A program made the position numbers and the translations under genes. Below, in pieces: positions 9,666 through 18,590 of a DNA stretch of 64,000 bases. The stretch covers positions 1 to 64,000 of the forward strand of contig NZ_FMYO01000011.1 of assembly GCF_900096895.1 (NCBI RefSeq). Reading direction: 5' to 3'. The stretch is from Acinetobacter kookii (lineage in GTDB: Bacteria > Pseudomonadota > Gammaproteobacteria > Pseudomonadales > Moraxellaceae). The first letter of the stretch is position 1. Every line of letters starts with the position of its first letter. Under the pieces are notes generated by a model. That model searched no databases and was not told the DNA's origin. It worked only from the letters and a program-made list of their open reading frames with translations.

Positions 9666-9694
9666 TTGGCAGAGCAGCTTTTTTTCGCTATTAT
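9666..9694 (+). promoter_or_regulatory. Promoter of tRNA-Ser
   Basis: TTGGCA, a 17-base spacer and TATTAT, ending 11 bases before the first base of the tRNA, which is the expected distance to the start of transcription. Confidence 0.75.
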
Positions 9695-9705
9695 CGCGCT
9701 CCAAT

Positions 9706-9795
9706 GGTGAGGTGTCCGAGTGGCTGAAGGAGCACGCCTGGAAAGTGTGTATACGTTTGCGCGTATCGAGGGTTCGAATCCCTCTCTCACCGCCA
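9706..9795 (+). tRNA. tRNA-Ser(GGA)
   Basis: 90 bases including an encoded CCA. The acceptor arms GGTGAGG/TCTCACC pair with one G-T. The anticodon loop CTGGAAA presents GGA, decoding UCC/UCU. The long variable arm (about TATACGTTTGCGCGTATC) and the TTCGAAT T-loop are typical of a class II serine tRNA. Confidence 0.96.
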
Positions 9796-9827
9796 GATTC
9801 GAAAGACCTGCAATCCAAAGCAGTGAC

Positions 9828-9862
9828 GAAAGGCTTAAACTGTAATGGTTTAAGCCTTTTTT
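9828..9862 (+). terminator. Terminator of tRNA-Ser
   Basis: ggcttaaac/gtttaagcc hairpin followed by six T. From 9863 to 10096 I see no further gene or strong structure. Confidence 0.85.
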
Positions 9863-10096
9863 ATCGTATCCTATTCAGCAAAAATACCCAGCGATTCTAA
9901 AACCGTAAAAATACACTGGGAAAAATCGTCAAGATTGAGATCTTTATATTATCTACTGCGGCTTAATAAGCTCAGACCAGGCTAGCGGATGTAATATTGA
10001 GCAGCCAACTTCGCCTCTATATAATTGATATTTAAAAAATGATTCAAACCGAAAAAACTGAGTAATGAACGGTTTATCTCCACTGATTTTGAAACA

Positions 10097-10354
10097 TTAT
10101 TTATCTTCAAAATATTTCTGACATCCCTGAAAAAATTCCTCATTGAAATTCATGGCGGGATCGTCTTTGTCATCATCGCATTGATCTACAGATTTAAGAT
10201 GGTCTTGTGCATAGCGATAGCCGTAATACTGTTCGCTCCCTTCTTGAAAACCGCCAAATTCCTCTTTTTTCCTGGATTGAACATACACCAAGGCAGCCAG
10301 AGCTATAAGGATAAGTACCACTCCAGCAATGATCATTTTGGCCTGTTTTGTCAT
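10097..10354 (-). CDS. Small single-span membrane protein
   Basis: 85 residues. One transmembrane helix (about 7-26) follows a short basic N-terminus, then comes a polar Tyr/Glu/Asp-rich tail with two Cys (about residues 59 and 78). It is probably bitopic with the tail in the periplasm, where the two Cys could form a disulfide (inferred). An AAGGGAA stretch precedes the ATG. No family recognised. Confidence 0.65.
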   Translation of the reverse strand: MTKQAKMIIAGVVLILIALAALVYVQSRKKEEFGGFQEGSEQYYGYRYAQDHLKSVDQCDDDKDDPAMNFNEEFFQGCQKYFEDK

Positions 10355-10483
10355 CTTATGTATTTCCCTTTAGCCGATTGATAAATAATACCCTTCAAAC
10401 CCTCTAGCCAGAAAAAATCCGTTTATCTTCAACGATGAAGTGATAAGAACCGGAACCTTCATGCAAAACACGCAAAAAATGCG

Positions 10484-10675
10484 TTACTTCTGTTGTCTGA
10501 TTGGATTTTCAGGCTGTTCATTCGGCTTTTTTTGCGGATTGAATGTTTCGATATGCTGGTCCGGTTGGTCCGGTTGAGGGTTAGGTGGATTAGGGTATTT
10601 CTGCTGATCAGGATTTTCAGTTAAAGGAACAGGCTGTTTTTGCTGGTCTGGTTGTGGGTTATCTTGTGCGGTCAT
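10484..10675 (-). CDS. Small Pro/Gln/Asn-rich protein
   Basis: 63 residues almost wholly of Pro, Gln, Asn, Asp, Glu and Lys, with imperfect repeats of N-P-Q-P-D-Q and P-D-Q-Q-K. No hydrophobic segment, so probably cytoplasmic and disordered. AGGA lies nine bases before the ATG. The repetitive composition means the reading frame is supported mainly by the ribosome-binding site and by the clean frame. Function unknown. Confidence 0.55.
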   Translation of the reverse strand: MTAQDNPQPDQQKQPVPLTENPDQQKYPNPPNPQPDQPDQHIETFNPQKKPNEQPENPIRQQK

Positions 10676-11060
10676 GTTTATCTATCCTGTGCATTGCTAT
10701 TGATCGCTTGCGCTACATCAGCATTAATCTACACCTTAAAGTTCATTCACTAACGCCAGCTATGTTTCAATTTCCATCATTGTAAATGTAATGTCTCTAG
10801 ATAATTGATCTGCAACAACTTCGATGTAACCCCCTTCACATTGATTACCAAAAGCCATCAAAGCTTGGGATTTCATTAACATGTCACATAAATGGCACAA
10901 TTTCTGCACGCTATTATTTCGAGTCCACAAACTAAACAAAACTATTGAAATATGATCATATAAATGCAATATTTCCATGATAACAATCATATAACAGAGC
11001 CTGAAGTTGACCTATACAAGCACATTGAACACATAGAAAAACTGCTATTCGGGAGTAGAT
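10676..11060. other. Spacer without a supported gene
   Basis: 385 bases of AT-rich DNA. A 76-codon minus-strand frame at 10760-10990 has no ribosome-binding site, and I leave it uncalled. The last 20 bases hold the GGGAG ribosome-binding site of the next gene. Confidence 0.5.
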
Positions 11061-11288
11061 ATGAATACCAGCAATAATTATGTCAAACAAATCAAGAATG
11101 CTAAACGTGGTGGTTATACTCCAACAATTGCCAAGGATATTAATAAACATAAAATTCAAAAAGCCCTCCGACTGATCGAACAATGGCGCAAACTCGCCGA
11201 CGAACTTAAACCACAAATGCAAATCGATATGGCTTTAACCCTGGAAGAATGTGCTCAAGACCTGGACCAGATTTTAAGGAGCAAATAA
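11061..11288 (+). CDS. Small basic helical hypothetical protein
   Basis: 75 residues, rich in Lys and predicted helical: residues 25-50 and 55-74 read as two amphipathic helices. There is no membrane segment or signal. GGGAG six bases before the ATG supports translation. I do not recognise the family. It lies between an AT-rich spacer and the tRNA-Thr gene. Confidence 0.65.
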   Translation: MNTSNNYVKQIKNAKRGGYTPTIAKDINKHKIQKALRLIEQWRKLADELKPQMQIDMALTLEECAQDLDQILRSK

Positions 11289-11388
11289 CCGGTTCAATCG
11301 CAACAGGACATGAATGTGAATAGCGGATCTAGAGGGTGATGGAGAATAGCCGGCTCCATTCACCCGATCCAACCGTTCATTTTTTGGC

Positions 11389-11416
11389 TTGCGTTTTCAA
11401 AAAAAATCGCTATTAT
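11389..11416 (+). promoter_or_regulatory. Promoter of tRNA-Thr
   Basis: TTGCGT, a 16-base spacer and TATTAT, ending 12 bases before the tRNA. It is the same layout as the tRNA-Ser promoter, including CGC before the -10 box. Confidence 0.7.
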
Positions 11417-11428
11417 TCTCTGCACGTT

Positions 11429-11504
<76 letters not shown>

Positions 11505-11515
11505 TTTTATACTCA

Positions 11516-11547
11516 GCCTCGCTTTTTAGTGAGGCTTTGTTGTTTTT
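11516..11547 (+). terminator. Terminator of tRNA-Thr
   Basis: gcctcgc/gtgaggc hairpin (one G-T) followed by a T-rich stretch. Confidence 0.75.
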
Positions 11548-11584
11548 GCACTTAGCTTTTAAAAACTAAAATACTGCTCCATGC

Positions 11585-12418
11585 TCAGGCATTCTTTTTC
11601 GCACTGATCTGTACATAATTGACCAACCCATCCTGATACAGCTGCTGACAGAGCTTTGCGGTCATGCGAATCTTAAAGGCATCCATAGCTGTGCCCTGCT
11701 GGGGCAATTGCTGCACATGTTGCACATAGCTTGCAAATCCCTGCAAAACGGCTTTGGATAAATCCCGAATTTCAATGTCGCTAAAATCATGTTGCTGCAA
11801 GGTCTGCTCCAAGAGCGGTGCGGTCATTAAATGTTCCAGATTCACATCAGCAGCCTTGAGCAGCCACCTGTATTTTTGCTGTTGCAGTCCATTTAAATTC
11901 GACCATTGCTCGGACAGCATTAAATAATGAAAGCCCAGTCGGCCTTGTGAATTTAAAACACTGCCGACTGAATCGAGAAATGAATTCAGATTGGAATGAT
12001 AGGCAGCATCAATACACAGCACCACATCAAAGCGCTGTTTGAAAGGAACCTGTTTTAAATTTAAAAAGGATTGCGGGTAAATGGCCGCAATGTGCGGAAA
12101 ATATTTTTGAATTTGCTGCACGCAGCTGGATTGTAACTCTACTGCTTCAATATGCTGAACCCGATAGTGCTGTTGCCAGTACAGCAGACTTGCTCCCTGC
12201 CCACAGCCTAAATCCAATAAACAGTCATTTGAATTTAAAGCTACTGCTTGCGCCAGTTGATCTGCCAATTGGCGGCAAGCTTCTGGATAAGAAGATCTTG
12301 CATCGTCCCAATAGCCCAGATTGCTCCAGGCGAGGACAGCATCATCTCCTAACTGTTTGGCATTGATTGCGTATTTATGTTGAGGAAGTTTCTGCCGAAT
12401 CGCTTGAAGCCATTTCAT
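11585..12418 (-). CDS. SAM-dependent class I methyltransferase
   Basis: 277 residues. Motif I (LLDLGCGQGASLLYW, about residue 67) and the acidic end of strand 2 (EAVELQ) mark a Rossmann-fold methyltransferase, and VVLCIDAAYH is motif IV. The substrate is unknown. It starts three bases after the stop of the FAD oxidoreductase gene, so the two are translationally linked and probably act on the same molecule. It resembles the small-molecule or fatty-acid methyltransferases found beside COG2907-type oxidoreductases, but it is not a clear cyclopropane fatty acid synthase. Confidence 0.85.
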   Translation of the reverse strand: MKWLQAIRQKLPQHKYAINAKQLGDDAVLAWSNLGYWDDARSSYPEACRQLADQLAQAVALNSNDCLLDLGCGQGASLLYWQQHYRVQHIEAVELQSSCVQQIQKYFPHIAAIYPQSFLNLKQVPFKQRFDVVLCIDAAYHSNLNSFLDSVGSVLNSQGRLGFHYLMLSEQWSNLNGLQQQKYRWLLKAADVNLEHLMTAPLLEQTLQQHDFSDIEIRDLSKAVLQGFASYVQHVQQLPQQGTAMDAFKIRMTAKLCQQLYQDGLVNYVQISAKKNA

Positions 12419-12421
12419 GTC

Positions 12422-13720
12422 TTAGTAGCCGAGTTGTGGGGCAACCTCAACTTTAGGTTTTAATCCCACAAACGGCAATGGGGCATTAAGAATTTCCGCA
12501 ATATTCATTGCTGAAGTCACTGCCGATTCCAAAAGCGGCAAACCATCACAAGACCAGGAACCACAATAGTACACTTTACGGTTTAGATCTTTATGACGGA
12601 CCTGCAGCTCTTTATTTAAAGCTACGGTTTGTGAATCCACCACAGCACGGGTTAAAGTCACTGACGAGATGATTTTTTTCGGGTCAATCTCCGTCACCGG
12701 CTGCCAGGTCTGGAACACTGGATTTTTACCGACCAGACTCGGCTCGACCGAATTCAGCCATACAGTAAACTGCTGACGGGTAAATTTACGATCCATCATA
12801 TAACTGAGTACCGCCCAATCTTTACGTTTGGGTGGCATTACGGTTTGGTCAGTGTGTATCACCAATTGACCCTGTTCAAATTTGAATTTCTTTAACAGCG
12901 CAATATCGTCTGCAAATTGTTCATTATTTAAAAACGTTTCAATTTTATTGGTCGGCGTGGCCACAATGACACGATCAAAAATGCGTTGCTCACCCGACGC
13001 ATTTTCAACCACAACACCCTGTTCTTGTTCTTTGACTTGGGTAATGGCAGAACTGTCATGAATTTCAATGCCTTCAATCAGCTTGTTTACCAGTGCCGGT
13101 GTGCCACCCTGAATACGCAGTAAAGCATCGCCATCCGTCAATTGACGCAAGAATGTCAATAAAGGTTTTGCCGGCCATTCGCCAATAGTTTTCGGGTTAC
13201 AGGTACAAATGGTATACAGTACAGGCATCACTGCACCATGCCAGAACACTTCTTCAATATCATTATTATTGATAAATTCAGCCAGAGTAATCTCCTGATT
13301 CTTTGATTTGAAGAATCGGGTGATGGCCGCTTTCAGTTGCAGCATGCCTTTAACCATGCGCCAGCCATATTGCTGAATGCCTTTCCGGTTATTAATAATC
13401 GGAAAATTGCCAATACGGCTGCGTGATGTGGTCAACCAGGTTTCAGTGCGGTCTTCAAACAACCAGCTGCATGCCATATAGGTACGAACAGGAAAAGTGG
13501 GTATACCCAAATAGGTTGCCAAACTCAGGGTATTTTTCCACAAATGCGGGTTCATGACGCGTAAGGGCGCATCAATTAGGCCACCTTCGAATTTAATGCT
13601 ATGGCTATCCATACCACGACCAGGTAACGCTTCAAAAATAGTAATGCTATGACCTGCATCTTTAAGAATTCTTGCGGTAGCTAGCCCAGCCATGCCACTG
13701 CCAATAACTGCAATATCCAA
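12422..13720 (-). CDS. FAD-dependent amine oxidase-like oxidoreductase (COG2907 type)
   Basis: 432 residues. The N-terminal dinucleotide-binding motif VIGSGMAGLATARIL and the following acidic IFEA bind FAD, and the C-terminal YYCGSW...LLESAVTSAMNIA is the second FAD contact of the flavin amine oxidase/phytoene desaturase fold. Relatives of this type often lie beside fatty-acid-modifying methyltransferases, and here the next gene, three bases on, is a methyltransferase. Together they may modify an unsaturated lipid or similar compound (inferred). It is the first gene of its operon, after a 429-base AT-rich spacer. Confidence 0.83.
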   Translation of the reverse strand: MDIAVIGSGMAGLATARILKDAGHSITIFEALPGRGMDSHSIKFEGGLIDAPLRVMNPHLWKNTLSLATYLGIPTFPVRTYMACSWLFEDRTETWLTTSRSRIGNFPIINNRKGIQQYGWRMVKGMLQLKAAITRFFKSKNQEITLAEFINNNDIEEVFWHGAVMPVLYTICTCNPKTIGEWPAKPLLTFLRQLTDGDALLRIQGGTPALVNKLIEGIEIHDSSAITQVKEQEQGVVVENASGEQRIFDRVIVATPTNKIETFLNNEQFADDIALLKKFKFEQGQLVIHTDQTVMPPKRKDWAVLSYMMDRKFTRQQFTVWLNSVEPSLVGKNPVFQTWQPVTEIDPKKIISSVTLTRAVVDSQTVALNKELQVRHKDLNRKVYYCGSWSCDGLPLLESAVTSAMNIAEILNAPLPFVGLKPKVEVAPQLGY

Positions 13721-14149
13721 AATTATTATCCGTCAGTTACACATAAGATTCTTGAAATTATGAACCAAGCGAGATTAAAAGGTGGTATTAAAATATTCCA
13801 GAATGTATGTTTTTAACAAAACTCATCATGAAGCGTCTAAAGTAAAAAATTACCTTTATTTATATAGAAAAAACCTTTTAAAAAATTCAATAAATTGTTT
13901 TATTTTTCAAATATAAATAATAAAAAACCTTTAAAAAAAGCAATATATATTAACCGTTTTTATAACAAACGTTTTACAAAATCCTCTAATATTATTATGA
14001 TACATAACGCAAAAACTTGATAACTCCATCACGTTTTCCTCAGCTCCAACTATACAAATATGCTGACAACAAAAAAATTCTGTTCGCAAAAAAGCCCCTC
14101 AATTTTTAGGGGGCTCTTTCTTTTTCACTCAGCTCCGATGAATACCGAC
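13721..14149. other. AT-rich spacer
   Basis: Very AT-rich DNA holding the promoter region of the FAD oxidoreductase (minus strand) and, at its right end, the terminator of the pirin gene. No gene or repeat is recognised. Confidence 0.5.
14091..14126 (-). terminator. Terminator of the pirin gene
   Basis: agcccct/agggggct hairpin with an A run on its left (T run on the minus strand) and a T-rich right flank; it may work in both directions. It lies 24 bases beyond the pirin stop. Confidence 0.85.
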
Positions 14150-15037
14150 TTAACCTGCAACCGGTATTTCACCGAATTTACCACTATTGAAATCATTAAA
14201 TGCTTGAATGATTTCATCTTTGCTATTCATCACAAAAGGTCCGTAGCCTTGCATTGGCTCATTTAACGGTTGACCGGTCAGCAGCAAGAATTTGCTGTCT
14301 TGCAGTGCTTCAAGTCGAATATCGGCTTCGCCATCTTGAGCAAACATCACAATCGAGCTGTCTTGTACATGCTGCGTTCCGTTCAGCTGCATTTCGCCAG
14401 ACAACACTACAAGCAGTACATTGTGATCCACAGGAACATGCAGATGCTGAACCTGCCCGGCTTTTAATTGGCCATCCCAGACATTGACCGGATTATGGGT
14501 GGAAGCAGGACCATGATGTTCTGCATGACCGTCCATATAGCGGCCGGCGATCACCCGGATATGCCCTGCACCGTGTTCAAATTCAATGACCGGGATGTCC
14601 TTTGCTGCAATCGCCTGATATTTCGGTGCGGTCATTTTGTCTGCTGCAGGCAGATTAACCCACAACTGTACCATTTCAAACAGGCCGCCTTTTTGGGCAA
14701 ACTCAGCCGAATGAAATTCTTCATGCACCAGACCTGCTCCTGCCGTCATCCATTGCACATCACCGCTTTGAATGGTCCCACCGCCACCCGCCGAGTCCTT
14801 ATGCGTCACTTCACCCTGATAGGCAAGGGTCACGGTTTCAAAACCGCGATGCGGATGGGAACCGACACCATGCTGCTGCGTCGTTGGGCTAAAATGGTAG
14901 GGTGCTGCATAGTCCAAAAGTAAAAATGGACTGATCGCCTGTCCTAAGCGGTCATAGGAAAACAGGTTTTTCACCGGAAAGCCGTCACCTACCCAATGCA
15001 TGTTCTGGTTACGGTAAACGCCAATAATTTTTTTCAT
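14150..15037 (-). CDS. Pirin family protein
   Basis: 295 residues. Cupin-fold pirin with the metal-binding motif HPHRGFETVT (His near 61 and 63) and the downstream H-E-E-F-H (about 105), which supply the Fe ligands. Bacterial pirins can have quercetin 2,3-dioxygenase activity or regulatory roles; which applies here is not visible. It is divergent from the isochorismatase-like gene across a 315-base region, and a LysR gene follows that one, so all three may form one regulated locus. Confidence 0.92.
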   Translation of the reverse strand: MKKIIGVYRNQNMHWVGDGFPVKNLFSYDRLGQAISPFLLLDYAAPYHFSPTTQQHGVGSHPHRGFETVTLAYQGEVTHKDSAGGGGTIQSGDVQWMTAGAGLVHEEFHSAEFAQKGGLFEMVQLWVNLPAADKMTAPKYQAIAAKDIPVIEFEHGAGHIRVIAGRYMDGHAEHHGPASTHNPVNVWDGQLKAGQVQHLHVPVDHNVLLVVLSGEMQLNGTQHVQDSSIVMFAQDGEADIRLEALQDSKFLLLTGQPLNEPMQGYGPFVMNSKDEIIQAFNDFNSGKFGEIPVAG

Positions 15038-15352
15038 CTTTTAAACTCCTATATTCTCGATAGGATGAACATGGACTTATGTTAGTGCTTTCATTGTTCT
15101 GAATATAGAGTGACATTAATACACACTGTCCTACAAACAAGACAAAATGACTTTATCGAATAATCATCCAGTTTAAATATTTAGAAAAAAGCCTCATATT
15201 TATAAATTATCCTATTTTTATGATTAACCTTCTCGGAATCGCTGCTTCCATTGTCCTATTTTCACACTTAGCATAAAAAATATCACGACATCGCCACACT
15301 TCTGTTTTCGGTTGATGTCAGGATGTTTTTCATCACAACAAGGAATAGGAAA
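15038..15352. promoter_or_regulatory. Divergent promoter region of pirin and the hydrolase
   Basis: 315 bases between divergent genes, AT-rich, expected to hold two promoters and probably binding sites for the nearby LysR regulator. I could not single out a convincing T-N11-A operator by eye. Confidence 0.4.
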
Positions 15353-15979
15353 ATGAGCAAGCCTTACATTCGTTTAGATAAAGAGAATGCAGCGGTTCTT
15401 CTGGTAGATCATCAAACCGGTCTGTTATCGCTGGTACGCGACATCGATCCAGACAAATTTAAAAATAACGTATTGGCCCTGGCTGCAGCAGCCAAATATT
15501 TCAATCTTCCAACGATTTTAACCACCAGTTTTGAACAGGGTCCTAATGGTCCATTGGTACCCGAACTGAAAGAGATGTTTCCGGATGCACCTTATATTGC
15601 CCGTCCCGGTCAAATTAATGCCTGGGACAATGAAGACTTCGTTAAAGCGGTAAAAGCCACAGGTAAAAAACAGCTGATTATTGCCGGTGTGGTGACTGAA
15701 GTCTGTGTCGCCTTCCCGGCACTTTCAGCGCTTGAAGAAGATTTTGAAGTGTTCGTGATTACCGATGCTTCCGGCACCTTTAACCCTTTAACCCGTGATT
15801 CTGCCTGGAATCGCATGTCTAATGCCGGCGCGCAACTGATGACCTGGTTTGGAGCTGCCTGTGAATTGCACCGTGACTGGCGTAATGACATTGAAGGTTT
15901 GGGTACCCTGTTCTCCAATCACATCCCGGATTATCGCAACCTGATCAACAGCTATAACCAGCACAGCGGTCAAAAATAA
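15353..15979 (+). CDS. Isochorismatase family (YcaC-like) cysteine hydrolase
   Basis: 208 residues. The catalytic triad of the isochorismatase/nicotinamidase superfamily is visible: Asp in LLVDHQTG (about 18), a Lys region near 80-100, and the nucleophile Cys in VVTEVCVAFPAL (about 119). The overall pattern matches YcaC-like hydrolases, whose substrate is not settled. The start at 15353 has AGGA nine bases upstream; the longer frame from 15323 lacks one. It is followed by the LysR gene on the same strand. Confidence 0.88.
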   Translation: MSKPYIRLDKENAAVLLVDHQTGLLSLVRDIDPDKFKNNVLALAAAAKYFNLPTILTTSFEQGPNGPLVPELKEMFPDAPYIARPGQINAWDNEDFVKAVKATGKKQLIIAGVVTEVCVAFPALSALEEDFEVFVITDASGTFNPLTRDSAWNRMSNAGAQLMTWFGAACELHRDWRNDIEGLGTLFSNHIPDYRNLINSYNQHSGQK

Positions 15980-16101
15980 CCCTCGTCTTTTTAAAATAGG
16001 CGGTCTTCGGATCGCTTATTTTGTCTTATTCAATATCCGTTATCTGGCTGATTTTCAGCTAGAATAACGGTTATTCCCTGGTCCTGTTTTGAGCATGATG
16101 T

Positions 16102-17025
16102 ATGCATTCATTTGATGATTATTATTACTTTTTCCTGGTGGTTAAACACGGGGGATTTAGTGCAGCAAGTGAAGCCAGCAATATCACCAAATCAAAACTC
16201 AGCCGACGCATTTTAGATCTGGAACGCCAGTTTAATGTCAGCCTGATTCAGCGTTCCACCCGTCATTTTAAAGTGACGCCTTTGGGACAGGAGTTTTATG
16301 AGGAATGTTGCAAGGTCATTGCACAGGTCGAATGTGCCAATCATGTCTTGCTGAAACAAAAAAGCGAACCACAAGGCTTGATCAAAATCAGCTGCCCTGC
16401 ACTGATGATGCATTTCCAGGTACGAACTTTACTCAACCAGTTTTTAAAAGATTATCCCAAAGTCCAGATTGAACTGGAGCTGACCAGCCGCCGTGTCGAC
16501 CTGCTGCATGATGATATCGACCTGGCTATTCGCACCAATTTTCAGGCCAATGAAGACTCCAGCCTGATTGTCCGTGACGTGATTAAAACCACGCATTGCC
16601 TGGTGGCCAGTCCGGAACTGTTACAGGGACGGCAAATCCGGCATTTCACCGAATTGCATGAATTTCCAAGCATTGTTCTCGGTACGCAAAAATCACAATA
16701 TTACTGGCATTTACACAATCGCGAGCATGATGAAGTGATTGATATTCCGCTGCAACCGCGGATCAAAAGCAACGATCTGGCAGGGGTTTATTACGCGGTA
16801 CGTGACGGTTTGGGCATTGCCGACTTGCCCTATCTGGCGGTTGAACAGGACCTCCAGCAAGGCAGGCTGATTCATATTTTACCGGAATGGTGCTCAAATT
16901 TAGGCACAGTGCAACTGGTCTATGCTTCGCGTAAAGGGCAACGTCTGGTGATGGAAAAACTGATTGATTACTTGATGAAAGGTCTAAAAGATTTAGCCAG
17001 GGATCACCTCGGCTATACGCCTTAA
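16102..17025 (+). CDS. LysR family transcriptional regulator
   Basis: 307 residues. The N-terminal winged helix-turn-helix (about 1-60) carries GGFSAASEASNITKSKLSRRI, with the LysR-typical L-E-x-x-F-x-x-x-L-I-Q-R-S-T-R after it, and the effector-binding domain covers about 90-295. It lies 122 bases downstream of the isochorismatase-like gene on the same strand and near pirin. In many proteobacteria LysR, pirin and YcaC-like genes are neighbours, so these are its likely targets (inferred). The effector is unknown. Confidence 0.9.
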   Translation: MHSFDDYYYFFLVVKHGGFSAASEASNITKSKLSRRILDLERQFNVSLIQRSTRHFKVTPLGQEFYEECCKVIAQVECANHVLLKQKSEPQGLIKISCPALMMHFQVRTLLNQFLKDYPKVQIELELTSRRVDLLHDDIDLAIRTNFQANEDSSLIVRDVIKTTHCLVASPELLQGRQIRHFTELHEFPSIVLGTQKSQYYWHLHNREHDEVIDIPLQPRIKSNDLAGVYYAVRDGLGIADLPYLAVEQDLQQGRLIHILPEWCSNLGTVQLVYASRKGQRLVMEKLIDYLMKGLKDLARDHLGYTP

Positions 17026-17043
17026 TTTTCAAACAATAGACAT

Positions 17044-17076
17044 AAAAAAATCCAGAACCAAAGTCCTGGATTTTTT
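17044..17076. terminator. Bidirectional terminator
   Basis: aaaatccag/ctggatttt hairpin with A and T flanks between convergent LysR and ahpC. Confidence 0.87.
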
Positions 17077-17098
17077 AGAAGATTATTTTAACTTGAGA

Positions 17099-17662
17099 TT
17101 AGATTTTACCGATCAGGTCGATTGAAGGTGCAAGGGTAGCATCACCTTCTTTCCATTTAGCCGGACACACTTCACCTGGGTGAGCATGGACATATTGTGC
17201 AGCTTTCACTTTACGCAGGAGTTCTTGCGCATCACGGCCAATACCCCCAGCGTTGATTTCAATAATCTGGATTTTGCCTTCCGGGTCAATCACGAAAGTA
17301 CCACGGTCAGCCAGACCTTCAGCTTCGATGAGCACTTCGAAGTTTTTTGCCAAGGTCCAGGTTGGGTCACCCACCATGCTGTACTGGATTTTCTTGATTT
17401 CTTCAGAAGAATCGTGCCAGGCTTTGTGAGTGAAATGGGTATCTGTCGATACTGAATAGATTTCTACGCCCATTTTCTGGAATTCAGCATAATTATCAGC
17501 TAAATCACCGAGTTCGGTTGGACAAACGAATGTGAAATCTGCAGGATAGAAAAATACCACGGACCATTTTCCGATCATGTCCTGTTCAGACACTTGGATG
17601 AATTCACCGTTTTTATATGCTGTTGCGTTGAATGGCTTTACTTCAGTATTGATTAAACTCAT
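17099..17662 (-). CDS. ahpC: Alkyl hydroperoxide reductase subunit C (2-Cys peroxiredoxin)
   Basis: 187 residues, the size of AhpC. The peroxidatic Cys47 is in FTFVCPTEL and the resolving Cys (about 166) is in GEVCPAKW. It reduces H2O2 and organic hydroperoxides in the cytoplasm. No ahpF lies next to it, so its reductase must be encoded elsewhere. A good promoter lies upstream at 17709-17737, and an inverted repeat further upstream could be an activator site. Confidence 0.96.
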   Translation of the reverse strand: MSLINTEVKPFNATAYKNGEFIQVSEQDMIGKWSVVFFYPADFTFVCPTELGDLADNYAEFQKMGVEIYSVSTDTHFTHKAWHDSSEEIKKIQYSMVGDPTWTLAKNFEVLIEAEGLADRGTFVIDPEGKIQIIEINAGGIGRDAQELLRKVKAAQYVHAHPGEVCPAKWKEGDATLAPSIDLIGKI

Positions 17663-17708
17663 GAGATATCCTCTAGCTCGTTTCTGGGATTGCTTATCTG
17701 GTGAAGCT

Positions 17709-17737
17709 AGAATACGAAAGTTTCTTAAATAGGTAAA
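17709..17737 (-). promoter_or_regulatory. Promoter of ahpC
   Basis: On the minus strand: TTTACC, a 17-base spacer, TATTCT, then about 45 bases to the ahpC start codon. Confidence 0.6.
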
Positions 17738-17762
17738 ACCGTACTTTTTTATAAAAATAATC

Positions 17763-17784
17763 GAATTTTTAGATTTAAAAATTC
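17763..17784. promoter_or_regulatory. Inverted repeat upstream of ahpC
   Basis: Perfect 9-base arms (gaattttta/taaaaattc) about 60-80 bases upstream of the predicted ahpC start of transcription. The position suits an activator such as OxyR, but the ATAG-type spacing expected for OxyR is only weakly met. Confidence 0.3.
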
Positions 17785-17800
17785 TATCTTATGCTCTGTT

Positions 17801-18499
17801 CTAATTGCTGTAGCCAATTTTAGCGTAAGCAGGAAACTGCGTAATCGAATGCCAAGCTGCATCAATCAAAGCTTGCTTATAGAGAATGGGAGAAGTGCTG
17901 ACTTTGTGTGATAACCAGGCACGGCAATAACTTTCGGTTGCACCCAGCATTAAAGAGAACAGCAATTCACGCGGAATTTTTGCAAGCTGTGCAAGGTCTT
18001 CATCTATCTGCTTTTTCAGCCAGTCAAATACCGCCTGATTGCGTTGCTGGTTTTGTGCAGCAATTTCTGCGTGCTGCCCTGCCCCTAAACTCATGCGTGC
18101 CATAAACAGGAAGCGGGCAAAGTCAGGGTTCTGCACCACCCAATCGATATATTGACCAATAATGACAGTCATCCCCTGCTGCACGCCTTGGGCTTGCTGT
18201 AATGCAGCTGTGCGCTGCTGCATCTGATCTTGTAAGGCTGCACTAAAAAGTGCTCCGACTATGCCTTCCTTGTTTTTAAAATGATGATAAATCGCACCCA
18301 CACTGCTGTCTGCACGCTCACGAATCATTTCAATGCTGGTCGCTTCAATGCTGAATTCTGAAAAGCAGTCTAAAGCATGCTGTAGCAAAATGCGCTTCAG
18401 TTCGGCACGGCGTCCAGGGTAAATACGGTGGAGTAAATCGGCTTGCTGCATATCCATATGCTTCGATAGATGATGAGAACTGGCAAAATCATAGACCAT
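17801..18499 (-). CDS. TetR/AcrR family regulator
   Basis: 232 residues. The helix-turn-helix (about 50-78) reads SIEMIRERADSSVGAIYHHFKNKEGIV, a clear TetR signature, followed by an all-helical ligand domain. The first 14-16 residues may not be translated: in-frame ATG codons at 18457 and 18451 are alternatives, and no start has a strong ribosome-binding site. It is divergent from the hotdog-fold gene 91 bases away, the likely target. Ligand unknown. Confidence 0.85.
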   Translation of the reverse strand: MVYDFASSHHLSKHMDMQQADLLHRIYPGRRAELKRILLQHALDCFSEFSIEATSIEMIRERADSSVGAIYHHFKNKEGIVGALFSAALQDQMQQRTAALQQAQGVQQGMTVIIGQYIDWVVQNPDFARFLFMARMSLGAGQHAEIAAQNQQRNQAVFDWLKKQIDEDLAQLAKIPRELLFSLMLGATESYCRAWLSHKVSTSPILYKQALIDAAWHSITQFPAYAKIGYSN

Positions 18500-18590
18500 T
18501 TATTACCGAAAAGCAGTCATTTATGCCAAATAACAGAATATTATTCTGTATTAGAATGATTCTCTTAAAATGATAAGAAGGAATTCTCTG

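Noticed and set aside
10760..10990. 76-codon minus-strand frame in the spacer after the Pro-rich gene
   Set aside because: The end of it looks partly protein-like, but there is no ribosome-binding site at any start and the composition of the first half is odd.
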